This document shows, in pieces, positions 31,725 to 40,143 of a stretch of DNA of 56,742 bases. This DNA is from JBAOHV01 sp964450685. GTDB lineage: Bacteria > Actinomycetota > Acidimicrobiia > Acidimicrobiales > Microtrichaceae. Under the pieces are notes generated by a model. The model saw only the letters and a list, made by a program, of their open reading frames with translations. It did no database searches and was not told the origin of the DNA. The translations under genes were made by a program, and so were the position numbers. The stretch is from assembly GCA_964450685.1 (NCBI GenBank), contig CAYVDN010000018.1, forward strand, positions 1 to 56,742, in the 5' to 3' direction. How positions within the stretch are numbered: the stretch's first letter is position 1; every line of letters starts with the position of its first letter.

Positions 31725-32803
31725 CCACACGACATCGATACACCCGCGAGGAGCTCATGAGCGACCCTCCCTACGCCGAACGCATCGAGCGCAACGGAGT
31801 CCGCTTCCACGGCGGCTACGACACCGACGGCACCTACCTGCCACCCAGGTCACTGCACCGAGCAGCAGCCATCGACGCATGGACACGCCAGCTCGAGGCC
31901 GCAGGACACCCGACCAGCGTCGTCGACACCGACGCGGTCAAACGGTCGTTCGTCCCCAACGCCACCCAGGCGAAAATGCTGCTGAGTAACGACGCGACCG
32001 GCGCCATGACCCGGATCCTGACCCTGGTCGGCGTCGTCGAGGGGTTCGGCAACGACGGCATCAAACTCATCCCCGTCGTCGACCTCGCCGAGCACATCGT
32101 CGAACCAACCGACGACACCTGCCTCGGTCACCTGTTCAACGGCCTGCTCGAAGCACACGGCAACGACGAAGCAGGAACCGACGGAGAAGCAGGACACGAC
32201 CAGATGTGGTTCGCCGTGCGCGACGCAGCGCTCGCCGACCCGCCCGTCACGCTCGACATGTTCCAGGAGCTCCCGATCGCCCCGCCTCCCGGCTACAGCG
32301 GCCCCGCAAGCCCCGCCGCAGAAGCGATCAGCGTCGGATCGATGATCGGCGGAATGCGCGACGACGTCTCCCCCGAGCTGCAGTTGCTGGTGAGAGCCAT
32401 GGTGCAGATCCTCGTGATCGAGCTGCTCGCCTATCACACCTTCGCCTGGGCCTCGGATGTGCTCGGCGACCCGTCGTGCAGCCATGACGCCGCGTTCGCA
32501 CGCACGACCATCGACCACATCCGCGCCGACGAGGACCTCCACGTCGGCTACCTGCAATGCGCCCTAGCGGAACTTGCCACCATGACCGTACGTCGCACCG
32601 ACGGCGGAACCGTCCGTGGTGCCGATCTCGTGGTCGCCGCATCTCGCGCCGCGTTGGAGAACCAGACAGGCGACCGGTTCGACCGCGTCCTCGCGTACCG
32701 GCTCGCGCAGGTGCGCATCGAGCTCGAGGACCACCCCGATGGCGCCCGCCTCACCGCCGAGTTCGACGCACTGGCCGACAGCCCCGCAGAAGCTCTCGCA
32801 TGA
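31721..32803 (+). CDS. Predicted diiron protein with E/ExxH/E/ExxH pattern
   Basis: The 360-residue soluble protein belongs to no family I recognise. A canonical carboxylate-bridged diiron pattern can be read: E107, E156-AG-H159, E234 and E271-DL-H274, each in a predicted helix (for example QLLVRAMVQILVIELLAYH and TIDHIRADEDLHVGYLQCAL). This is the ligand set of ferritin-like oxygenases and N-oxygenases. It is in an ATGA-coupled operon between an alpha/beta hydrolase and a P450, which suits an oxidative enzyme. Metal ligand assignment is inference from motif spacing. Confidence 0.65.
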   Translation: MTTRHRYTREELMSDPPYAERIERNGVRFHGGYDTDGTYLPPRSLHRAAAIDAWTRQLEAAGHPTSVVDTDAVKRSFVPNATQAKMLLSNDATGAMTRILTLVGVVEGFGNDGIKLIPVVDLAEHIVEPTDDTCLGHLFNGLLEAHGNDEAGTDGEAGHDQMWFAVRDAALADPPVTLDMFQELPIAPPPGYSGPASPAAEAISVGSMIGGMRDDVSPELQLLVRAMVQILVIELLAYHTFAWASDVLGDPSCSHDAAFARTTIDHIRADEDLHVGYLQCALAELATMTVRRTDGGTVRGADLVVAASRAALENQTGDRFDRVLAYRLAQVRIELEDHPDGARLTAEFDALADSPAEALA

Positions 32804-32835
32804 ACGACCTGCCTCACGGATGGAGCGAACGATGA
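32800..32835 (+). CDS. 11-codon coupling ORF before P450
   Basis: MNDLPHGWSER-stop. Its ATG overlaps the stop of the diiron-protein gene (ATGA, 32800-32803) and its TGA overlaps the P450 start (ATGA, 32832-32835). It thus bridges a 28-bp gap without releasing ribosomes. It also contains the GGAG that can serve the P450. It may be a chance frame or a translational-coupling relay. Confidence 0.45.
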   Translation: MNDLPHGWSER

Positions 32836-34034
32836 GCCGACCGCCAGTGACGGACTGGGAGACCGACTTCGATCACCTCGACCCCGCCTTCGTCGCCGAC
32901 CCGTACCCGATCTATGACCACCTTCGCGAGCAGTGTCCGATCGCGCACACCGACCGCTATCACGGCGTCTGGATCCCGACCCGATACGACGACCTCGCCG
33001 CGATCGCCCATGACCATCAGCGATTCTCGTCGCGCACGATCCTCATCACCGACCGTGCCGAGTCACCAACCGACCTCGGATTCCACGCTCCCCCGATCAC
33101 CGAGGCGCCGCCCTATCACACCGACATCCGGCGCATCCTCCTGCCCCTGTTCTCCCCGGCCGTTGTCGCCGAGTACGAACCGATCACCAGGACGATCGCG
33201 TCGGACCTGATCGACGCCTTCGTCGACGATTCCGGCTGCGACGCTGCTGCGGCGTACGCCCAACACGTACCCATCAAGGTGATCACCCGGCTGCTCGGCA
33301 TCCCCGACAGCGACCACGCGCAGTTCCGCGACTGGATCCACCGTCTGGTTGAACAGAGCCCGCTCGCGAGCGACAGCACCTACGACGCGATCATCGAGAT
33401 CGGCGGCTACCTCAGCAGTCACATCGAACAGCACCGGACGCACCCGGCCCACGACGTCATCACCCACCTCCTCGACGCCCGACTTCCCGATGACCGGCTA
33501 CTGACCCGAGACGAGATCCTCGGCGTGTGCATCCTGTTGCTCCTCGCCGGGATCGACACCACCTGGTCTGCGATCGGCTCGTCGCTACTCCACCTCGCCA
33601 CCCACCCCGACGACCGGCACCGGCTGCGCACCGAGCCCGACCTCATCCACACCGCCACCGAGGAGTTCCTACGCGCGTTCGCGCCCGTCACGATGGCCCG
33701 AGAGGTGATCGAAGACACCGAGATCGGCGGCTGCCCGATGCGCAAAGGCGACCGGGTCCTGCTGCCGTTCCCCTCCGGCAACCGGGACCCCAACGCGTTT
33801 GATCGACCCGACGATGTCGTCCTGGATCGGCAGGCGAACCGCCACTTCGCCTTCGGCGTCGGGATCCACCGATGCCTCGGCTCCAACCTCGCCAGAATGG
33901 AACTCCGGGTAGCGATCGAGACCTGGCTCGAACGCATCCCCGAGTTCGAACTCACCGACCCCGACGCCGTCACCTGGTCCGCAGGCCAGGTGAGAGGACC
34001 GCGCCACCTGCCAGTCACGTTCACCTACCGGTGA
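32832..34034 (+). CDS. Cytochrome P450
   Basis: The 400-residue soluble bacterial P450 has an I-helix oxygen motif AGIDTT (239-244), ExxR at E278-R281 (EEFLR), and a haem loop FGVGIHRCLG with thiolate Cys348. The length fits a three-component class I enzyme, but no ferredoxin or reductase gene lies beside it, so it needs partners from elsewhere. It closes the operon starting with MmpL and probably hydroxylates the same compound handled by the hydrolases and the diiron protein. Confidence 0.95.
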   Translation: MSRPPVTDWETDFDHLDPAFVADPYPIYDHLREQCPIAHTDRYHGVWIPTRYDDLAAIAHDHQRFSSRTILITDRAESPTDLGFHAPPITEAPPYHTDIRRILLPLFSPAVVAEYEPITRTIASDLIDAFVDDSGCDAAAAYAQHVPIKVITRLLGIPDSDHAQFRDWIHRLVEQSPLASDSTYDAIIEIGGYLSSHIEQHRTHPAHDVITHLLDARLPDDRLLTRDEILGVCILLLLAGIDTTWSAIGSSLLHLATHPDDRHRLRTEPDLIHTATEEFLRAFAPVTMAREVIEDTEIGGCPMRKGDRVLLPFPSGNRDPNAFDRPDDVVLDRQANRHFAFGVGIHRCLGSNLARMELRVAIETWLERIPEFELTDPDAVTWSAGQVRGPRHLPVTFTYR

Positions 34035-35202
34035 ACTTGTCGCCCTCTACAGTCCTGGGTCCTGGCGAGGCGACAAGCGCGCCGGGCTGGACGTTATCTG
34101 CTACGGCTGAGCAAGAAGAGCGTCGGCTGCGCCAAGCCGTCGCGAACTACCTCTCACCCGCAGCGACCTTCGACTTCGTGTGGGTCGAGCGGTCCCCCAA
34201 CAATCACTTCCTCGGAGTGGTCGTTCCACCCAGCCCGAGATCGCCCCATGCGGTGACCAGCCCCAGCGGCGAGGTCGGACGGCGCTCCGATATCCGATTC
34301 GCCACGGCGCCGACACCGTGTGGCTGAGTGAGCCGGAGGTCGCTGAGCGCTACCGGCGCCGGTTGGACACTCAAGCGGCTGAGTCCGCTCGAATCGAGGC
34401 CGTGATCGCCAGCGGCGCCAACGCCATCGGCCGAGCGTCGGGCGTGTGGCTCTTCGTGGCCATCGTTCCCGAGACTCCAATTCACGGCCGGCTCGACAAG
34501 ACCACGGTCGAGAGGATCGATCGTTGGCAACGCTCGAATGGGCAGGCCTCGCCGCTCGGAAGAACGCTCCCCGCTCACGGACGTGGCATCCCCGCTCCAG
34601 GACGAGTCGTCTTCACCGGCTCGCTGTCCTCCTCGGAGGAGGACGAAACCGACATCCGCGATGCCCTCGTCGAGCTGTACATCGACGGCGGGGCCTTCGT
34701 CGCGGTCCCGATCGGCTTGCGAACTACTGGCGAGGAGGATGCTCGCCAGGTAGGCGAGATCACTCTGGTCGACGACGGCATACTCCTCATGGACTTGGCG
34801 CTGCGCTGGTGTGCTGCGGAGGCCGGTGCTTGGGGTACCGCTCGTGTCGTCATGGGCTTCATCGATGCCGACGGCCCGGGCGGCGTGCTCGGTAGACCGA
34901 TCGAACTTGTGCAGAGTGACACCGGAACAGTGCATCGGGTTCGACCCAGCCGGACCGTGACGGGACGGGTGCACTCCGAAACAGTCGCGGACCTGGGCGT
35001 CACCCTCACCGTGCAGCAGCGTCTCTCTGTCCTACACCAGGCTCTTGCTGGGCTGCTCCACTGGTTCGGATTGCCCGAGCCGGCACAGATCCTCGCCGAC
35101 GGATCCATCGTGCCTCGCCAGTTCACCATGTCGAGGTATCGCGAAGCCGAGGCATGGGCGACCGCCAACGGAGTGAGCGCTGAGGGCCTACGTGAGACTT
35201 GA
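34031..35202 (+). pseudogene. Truncated, frameshifted AlbA_2/Schlafen-type protein
   Basis: From a GTG at 34031 (overlapping the P450 stop) the frame encodes RRLRQAVANYLSPAATFDFV and VVVPPSPRSPHAV, then shifts near 34265-34285. The other frame continues LRYPIRHGADTVWLSEPEVA to a stop at 35202. The join resembles the C-terminal part of actinobacterial AlbA_2 ATP-binding proteins, whose N-terminal DNA-binding domain is absent. It is therefore both 5'-truncated and frameshifted, unless the shift is a sequencing error. Confidence 0.68.
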
Positions 35203-35255
35203 AGGCGAGGTCGCCGCCCGCGTGACCGCTCATCCTCCAGCGCACGGACCAGATG

Positions 35256-36449
35256 TCAGGCCGCAGAGCGCGTGGCGAGAGCGCGGGACATCCACGTCAG
35301 GTGGTTGTCGAGGTACTTCCCGTCCAACGGCGCCTCGCCGGCTGCTTCGAGCGCTCCGTTGACCGTGGTGAGAACGGAGCGCCGACTCTTGAGACGCTCA
35401 TAGACGGATGTCGCTCGCATGCTGGACGGGAGTGCCGCGACGAGTTGGGTCTCCTCGACTCGAGCCCAGAGCGAGTGCTCGCGTGCACGATCGAGCACGT
35501 GGTGGCCGCTGAACCGGTGACAGGGCAGACGGCAGCTGCGGAGCTCGGCCGCAGCGCCGGGCACCGCAAGCAATCGTTCGACATCGGCGGCTTCGAGCGA
35601 CATTCCGATCTGCCCGAAGTACATCCTCGACCGACGCCCACCACGCTGCTGGCCTGCATCCGGGCCAGGCCTGGCTCGACGCTTCGTCGCAGACTGGTCG
35701 AACCCTTCTCCGATCGCGAGACCTGCGTCAGCAGCTTCGATGCCGAGCGAACGGAGGGTCGGGGTCACGGCTCCGGCGTGACCGGCGATGACCTGGAACC
35801 CGATCGATGCAGCGTGCTGATAGAGCGACGTCACTGCCTCGAGCTTCGACGGACTGTCCTTCATCGGGGTGAGAGGTGTCATCTGCAGGTAGATCGCCGA
35901 GATGAAGTGCGGCAGCTCGTCCAGGAGCGATCCGACTTGGTCGAGGCCGCGAGTGTGTCCACCGACGAACAACACGAAGGGACGGGGCGGTACGTCGGCA
36001 AGGTTGCTGGCCGTCGCGACGATCTGCTCGTACGCGGGACGCAAATCCTCGTCCGGGGTCGCCGGAAGCCAGCCGGGCACCAGGTACGCACTGGCACCAA
36101 GCTCGGCCTGTGCTCGCAGGCTCGCCTGGACCAAGGCCGTGCCCGCCGAACGATCTGCGGGCAGCACCGGCGAGGTCGGGGCCCAGCTCGCAGCCCTGAG
36201 CTTCGCAACATCGAGGGCGGACTCGTATCGGAAGCGCCAACCGTGGGTGTCGATCAGCAGGTTGGTGCCATGGTCCCGGAGCGTGCCCAACAACTCAGGC
36301 TTCTGCTCGGCCCAAGCGCCATCTACCAGTGCCCATGGGAGATCAAGCGCTGAGGAGAACAGGTCCGTCGGTCCCACGCAGCGGTCTACTGCCTTGTAGT
36401 TCTCCTCGCCGATGCGGGGGATGAAGCCATGTCCGAAGTCGAGGTCCAC
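35256..36449 (-). CDS. Unrecognised 397-residue protein divergent from the RES pair
   Basis: Soluble, no signal peptide or membrane helix. Parallel-barrel-like segments are visible: LLIDTHGWRF, SAYLVPGWLP, PFVLFVGGH, SAIYLQMTPL and GFQVIAGHAGAV; a second Cys/His-containing region follows (CRLPCHRFSGHHVL). This suggests a TIM-barrel-like enzyme with a C-terminal helical part. The GTG start at 36449 is chosen for the AAGGAG site 9 nt upstream; the ATG at 36491 lies in the promoter. It is divergent from the antitoxin and may share its operator. No known function. Confidence 0.72.
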   Translation of the reverse strand: MDLDFGHGFIPRIGEENYKAVDRCVGPTDLFSSALDLPWALVDGAWAEQKPELLGTLRDHGTNLLIDTHGWRFRYESALDVAKLRAASWAPTSPVLPADRSAGTALVQASLRAQAELGASAYLVPGWLPATPDEDLRPAYEQIVATASNLADVPPRPFVLFVGGHTRGLDQVGSLLDELPHFISAIYLQMTPLTPMKDSPSKLEAVTSLYQHAASIGFQVIAGHAGAVTPTLRSLGIEAADAGLAIGEGFDQSATKRRARPGPDAGQQRGGRRSRMYFGQIGMSLEAADVERLLAVPGAAAELRSCRLPCHRFSGHHVLDRAREHSLWARVEETQLVAALPSSMRATSVYERLKSRRSVLTTVNGALEAAGEAPLDGKYLDNHLTWMSRALATRSAA

Positions 36450-36473
36450 TGAATTAGTCTCCTTGCGAGCGCT

Positions 36474-36504
36474 CGACGTATAGTATGACATACACGCGAC
36501 GTAT
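36474..36504. promoter_or_regulatory. Repeated CGACGTAT boxes between divergent genes
   Basis: CGACGTAT occurs at 36474-36481 and 36497-36504 (23-bp period, about two helical turns). The inverted repeat GTAT-N8-ATAC lies between and overlaps the first. This position, upstream of both the antitoxin and the divergent gene, suits autoregulation by the antitoxin. Confidence 0.55.
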
Positions 36505-36532
36505 CGCTACACGTTAGGGCGACGAGGAGATC

Positions 36533-36868
36533 ATGACGACATTCACCTCTCTGTTGGACCACCTCTACGAGGGCGACATCGTCGACACATCCGACCTAGC
36601 GCGGGTGAGCGACACCAACCCCCGGAGCGTGGCCCGGTGGAAGGCCGAGGCGGCCACGCCACGCCGGGATGCCGAGGAGCGCCTGCTCGAGCTCCGTGCG
36701 GTCGTCGACCTCGCCCGGCGCGTCATGCGCGACGATGCCGCCCGGTTCTGGATGCGCTCGCCGAACCCCGACCTCGGCTACGAGAAGCCCCTCGACCTCA
36801 TCGCTGCCGGCCAGTACCAGCGTGTCGTCGACCTACTGCTTGCGTTGGCGGAGGGCGTGACCGTCTGA
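36533..36868 (+). CDS. Xre/MbcA/ParS-family antitoxin
   Basis: The 111-residue protein has an N-terminal helical DNA-binding part (DTSDLARVSDTNPRSVARWK, residues 18-37) and a C-terminal DUF2384 toxin-binding domain. The latter ends RSPNPDLGYEKPLDLIAAG, the MbcA/ParS signature. A GAGGAG site precedes the ATG. The toxin gene follows one base after the stop. It should neutralise the RES toxin and repress the shared promoter. Confidence 0.9.
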   Translation: MTTFTSLLDHLYEGDIVDTSDLARVSDTNPRSVARWKAEAATPRRDAEERLLELRAVVDLARRVMRDDAARFWMRSPNPDLGYEKPLDLIAAGQYQRVVDLLLALAEGVTV

Positions 36869-36869
36869 C

Positions 36870-37412
36870 ATGCCATCGCTGGAACCCCGGGCGATCGGAC
36901 TTGCGCCGAGAACCTCGCTCTCCCTCATCGCCTACAGGAACCAAGCCAAGGGCTTCGACCCCCGCAGCGGTGACGGTGCGCGCCGCCTAGGAGGCCGATT
37001 CAACCCGCCGCACAGCTTCCCCGTGCTCTACCTCTGCCTGACCCGACCGTGCGTCATCGCCGAGCTGACGCGGCAGGCCGAGCGGCAGGGACTCAACGTC
37101 GACGCGCTGTTGCCCCGTGAACTGTTCGAGTTCAGCGCCGACCTGGACACGGTCCTCGACCTCACCGACGCGGCGACGCTGAACGCGCTCGGGGTCGCGT
37201 CGTCCGACCTCGTCCGAGAGGACCACCGGTTCACTCAGGAGATCGGTGAGGCCGCCCACGAACATGGCTTCCAGGCGATCCGCTCTCCGTCCGCCACGGG
37301 CGTCGACCACGTCCTGGTGATCTTCCCAGAACAGCTCGCTGGTGCTGTCCTGGATGTGAAGCTCCTCGGGGAGTGGAACACCCCAGCCGACCTGGCCCAC
37401 CTCAAGCCTTGA
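36870..37412 (+). CDS. RES-domain toxin (MbcT/ParT-like)
   Basis: The 180-residue RES fold protein has the signature LGGRFNPPHSFPVLYLCLTR. Likely NAD-site residues are R23, R43, Y54 and E65 (VIAELTRQ), and a further conserved region is GVDHVLVIFPEQL. Family members degrade or phosphorolyse NAD+ (MbcT) or ADP-ribosylate targets (ParT). The pair with the antitoxin gives a type II system. Confidence 0.9.
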   Translation: MPSLEPRAIGLAPRTSLSLIAYRNQAKGFDPRSGDGARRLGGRFNPPHSFPVLYLCLTRPCVIAELTRQAERQGLNVDALLPRELFEFSADLDTVLDLTDAATLNALGVASSDLVREDHRFTQEIGEAAHEHGFQAIRSPSATGVDHVLVIFPEQLAGAVLDVKLLGEWNTPADLAHLKP

Positions 37413-37542
37413 TCCACCGAGATTGATGGGCAGGCACTCGTAGTCCAGCCGGGCACGTACAGGACCCATCGCTCTCCGCCAATACTCCGCGAGCGCACCG
37501 CTACGGGACGGTGCGGGGTGGCGACCAGAGCCGGAACCCACG

Positions 37543-38031
37543 CTACGCAGCCTTTGCGCGAGGTGGGAGCCGGCCGTGGACGAGCTTGTGACCGGAACGC
37601 CAGACTCGCTGACGAGTGTCGAGCGCGAGGTTGGCTGCCACCTTTCGGGGACGCCGCTCGATGGGATACGTGCGGATCCGCTCCCACATGGCGGCCACGA
37701 CAACCGCGGCCGTCTCCTCCGCGCTCCACGCGCCGCACGTCGAAAACTTCGACGTCAGATTCTTGATGGCCGGCATCATCGCCTGCAGCACGGTCCGTGC
37801 GGCGAGATCGTCCTCGGCTGCATGTCGGAGGAGCACCAGGATGATGGCGTCGGACTCCTCGGCCCGGCCCCGCTCGTTGATTCTCTCGACGAGTGCTCCG
37901 AGGGAGCGGACGCCGTCGAAAAATGGTTCACCAGCTCCCCATCCCCGGACTGCTCGACGACCGTGAACACTCTCCGCCAGTCGTTCCCATTCCTGGTCCA
38001 GCTGACCTAGCACGCCCTGTCCTGTCTGCAT
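37543..38031 (-). CDS. Sigma-like protein of mobile element
   Basis: The 162-residue helical protein has a region AIILVLLRHAAEDDLAARTV followed by LQAMMPAIKNLTSKF, and later VVAAMWERIRTYPIERRPRK then VAANLALDTRQRVW. This resembles sigma-70 region 2-like helices of uncharacterised actinobacterial proteins found in integrative elements. It lacks a clear region 4. The start at 38031 has a strong AAGGAG site. It may be a transcription regulator of the element; activity untested. Confidence 0.6.
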   Translation of the reverse strand: MQTGQGVLGQLDQEWERLAESVHGRRAVRGWGAGEPFFDGVRSLGALVERINERGRAEESDAIILVLLRHAAEDDLAARTVLQAMMPAIKNLTSKFSTCGAWSAEETAAVVVAAMWERIRTYPIERRPRKVAANLALDTRQRVWRSGHKLVHGRLPPRAKAA

Positions 38032-38243
38032 GGTTGATCTCCTTCGTCGGATGACGACGAGACCGTCCACGAGGACTCTGAACGGCAGCCTGAACCCGGC
38101 CGAACCTGAGTGCGTGGTCAGACTCGTCTGTCGATGCCTGAGAGTGACCACGGCATGGCCGAATGACTCTCTTGTGCTGTCACGGAGTCCTGGGATCCTG
38201 CGCAGTCGGAACTGTTCACATCTGCGAGAGGAGGGAATCGGCG

Positions 38244-38633
38244 ATGCCATCGACGCGACGCGCTGGGCTGACCAGGGTCACCACGACCGGCTACGAGATG
38301 GCGCTGGAGCTGATCGCGACGAAGTGGTCGTTGCCGATCCTCAACGCGCTCGCTGAACAGCCGGTTCGGCGGAAGCAGCTCAAACGCCGGCTCCAGGGCA
38401 TCAACGACGACCGCTTGGATGCGACCCTGACCCGGCACCTTCGCTCCGGCCTCGTCGAGCGCGACTGGATCGCAGGGCCACGAGCCGACGAACCCGGGTA
38501 CACGTTGACTCCCCTCGGACGCTCGCTGCTCAAGTCGCTCGAGCCGCTGGCCAAGTGGCAGCACGAGCACCTGGCCGAGCTGGTCGAGCATCGTCGACGT
38601 TGGGACCGCATTCATCCGGCGTCCGCGCCCTGA
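38244..38633 (+). CDS. HxlR-family winged-helix regulator
   Basis: The 129-residue protein has the HxlR pattern ELIATKWSLPILNALAEQPV, RLQGINDDRLDATLTRHLRS and YTLTPLGRSLLKSLEPL. The usual N-terminal Cys is missing, so it may not be a thiol sensor like HypR. The ATG at 38244 has GAGGAGGGA at good spacing. It stands alone; its target may be its own promoter or the divergent sigma-like gene across 212 bp. Confidence 0.85.
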   Translation: MPSTRRAGLTRVTTTGYEMALELIATKWSLPILNALAEQPVRRKQLKRRLQGINDDRLDATLTRHLRSGLVERDWIAGPRADEPGYTLTPLGRSLLKSLEPLAKWQHEHLAELVEHRRRWDRIHPASAP

Positions 38634-38732
38634 CCTGCCGCCCAGTGTGAGCACCTCCCGGCAGGTGTCGGCACCCGACATCGGTGGAGGTTTCCCGTTG
38701 ATGGAACGCCCCTGACCACGTTCGATGGCTCG

Positions 38733-39329
38733 ATGCCGTGGAGGGGTCGGGGACGAAGCCAAGGATGGTCAGCCCTGACCATCGTCGTGCTGGCGATGGT
38801 TGGTGGGGCGTGTTCAGACGGACGTTCAGACGCGGGTGACACAACGACGAGCGTGAAGCGCACGTCGACGACCACCACCACGACCAACCCGAGCACCCGC
38901 TCATCCACCACGACGACGGAGGCGGACGACCCAGCGCTCGTGGCGTACCTCGCCTTCTGGGACGCGTACGTCGCCCTCGGCGGGATGACGCCACCGTTCG
39001 ATCCCGAAGCCGTGAGCGCGCGTCTCGAGCAGGTGACGACGGGTGCAGAGACCCTGCAGCTCCTCGAGTTCCTCAGGAACAACGCGACGACCGGGTTGGT
39101 GCTGCGCGGCGACCTGGACCACTCCCCTGTCGTCGTCTCGAACGACGGGACGACCGCCGTCGTCGAGGACTGCCTGGACGACCGGCTCGGCGTCTACCGG
39201 GTCGCCGACGACTTCCGGATCGATACCGATGACCCAAGCCGTCGCCTCTACACGGCGACATTGCGACAGGAGGGCGGCCGGTGGCGGGTCGAGACGGTGA
39301 GCATGGGATCAGAGCCGTGCACCGTGTAG
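38733..39329 (+). CDS. Putative lipoprotein with Thr-rich linker
   Basis: The 198-residue protein has a signal sequence and lipobox GGAC. A Thr/Ser-rich linker follows (SVKRTSTTTTTTNPS, then more to residue about 62), typical of exported actinobacterial proteins, before a folded domain of about 130 residues (FWDAYVALGGM to EPCTV). The folded part resembles small NTF2-like accessory domains found in secretion loci, without a firm match. Its stop overlaps the GTG of the next gene. It may be an extracellular subunit of the following pilus and transfer apparatus. Confidence 0.7.
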   Translation: MPWRGRGRSQGWSALTIVVLAMVGGACSDGRSDAGDTTTSVKRTSTTTTTTNPSTRSSTTTTEADDPALVAYLAFWDAYVALGGMTPPFDPEAVSARLEQVTTGAETLQLLEFLRNNATTGLVLRGDLDHSPVVVSNDGTTAVVEDCLDDRLGVYRVADDFRIDTDDPSRRLYTATLRQEGGRWRVETVSMGSEPCTV

Positions 39330-40141
39330 CGCGCGCTCTGGTCGTCCTGCTCGTCGGCGCTGCGAGTGTTGCGGTGTCCGCAGGCCCGGCAGCGGCGGAC
39401 GGCGCTGGTGGTGCGATCACCGATGACTCGGGCATCGACTACGGCGTCGTCGTCGGCGACCGAGGTGGCGGCAACTCGAACTCTGGCGGTCGCGGCGGAC
39501 GGACTGGACCGTCGTGCACCTACCGGCTGTTGGGCGGACCGGAGGGCTTCCCTGTCTATGACACCGACGGATCTCTCATCGAGACCGAGCCGGGCGGCGC
39601 TTGGTACGAGAAGACCTGCGACGGCGTGTTCATGGGAGCGGTGTACCTGCGGGGCGCGCAGAATGTGGTCGACCCGGCAGAGGTCGCAGCGGGCGTCCTG
39701 CGACGCATGACCGTCCCTGTGCCGAAGGTGACGCTGAGCCCGTGGGGCGACCAGGTGGTCAACCTGCCGTCGTGGCTGTGGATTGAGAACTGGGAGCCAC
39801 TGAGCGGAACGGCATCTGTCGGCGGCGTGACCATCCGAGTGATCGCTCGCCCCGCGTCGGCGCGATGGACCTTCGGCGACGGCACCACCCTGTCGTGCGG
39901 TCCGGGCGTGCCGTGGTCCCCCGATACCGATGCAACCCGAGCGTGCATCCATACCTGGACACGGTCCTCGGCATCGCAGCCGGCTGAGCGCTACCTCCTC
40001 CGCGTCAGCGTCACGTGGTCGGCGTCGTACTCGGTGACCGGCGGTGCGGGCGGCGGAGCGCTGCCGTCGATCACTCGCACCTCGACCCAGCCGGTGCGAG
40101 TCGCAGAGATCCAAGCCCTCAACGACCGAATCGGAGGATGA
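39317..40141 (+). CDS. Secreted PKD-like protein
   Basis: The 274-residue protein has a signal peptide (cleavage near AAADGAG) and a Gly/Asn-rich segment (GGGNSNSGGRGG). A Cys-containing domain comes next (SCTYRLLGG, YEKTCDGVF), then a PKD-like domain (SARWTFGDGTTLSCGPG). The GTG start at 39317 overlaps the upstream stop. Similar proteins precede Tad loci in actinobacteria. It is probably a surface component of the pilus or transfer machine. Confidence 0.68.
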   Translation: MHRVARALVVLLVGAASVAVSAGPAAADGAGGAITDDSGIDYGVVVGDRGGGNSNSGGRGGRTGPSCTYRLLGGPEGFPVYDTDGSLIETEPGGAWYEKTCDGVFMGAVYLRGAQNVVDPAEVAAGVLRRMTVPVPKVTLSPWGDQVVNLPSWLWIENWEPLSGTASVGGVTIRVIARPASARWTFGDGTTLSCGPGVPWSPDTDATRACIHTWTRSSASQPAERYLLRVSVTWSASYSVTGGAGGGALPSITRTSTQPVRVAEIQALNDRIGG

Positions 40142-40143
40142 CG

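Noticed and set aside
35253..36353. Long plus-strand open frame opposite the 397-residue gene
   Set aside because: It mirrors the minus-strand gene in very GC-rich DNA, is Arg/Ala-rich with no domain, and lacks a ribosome site.
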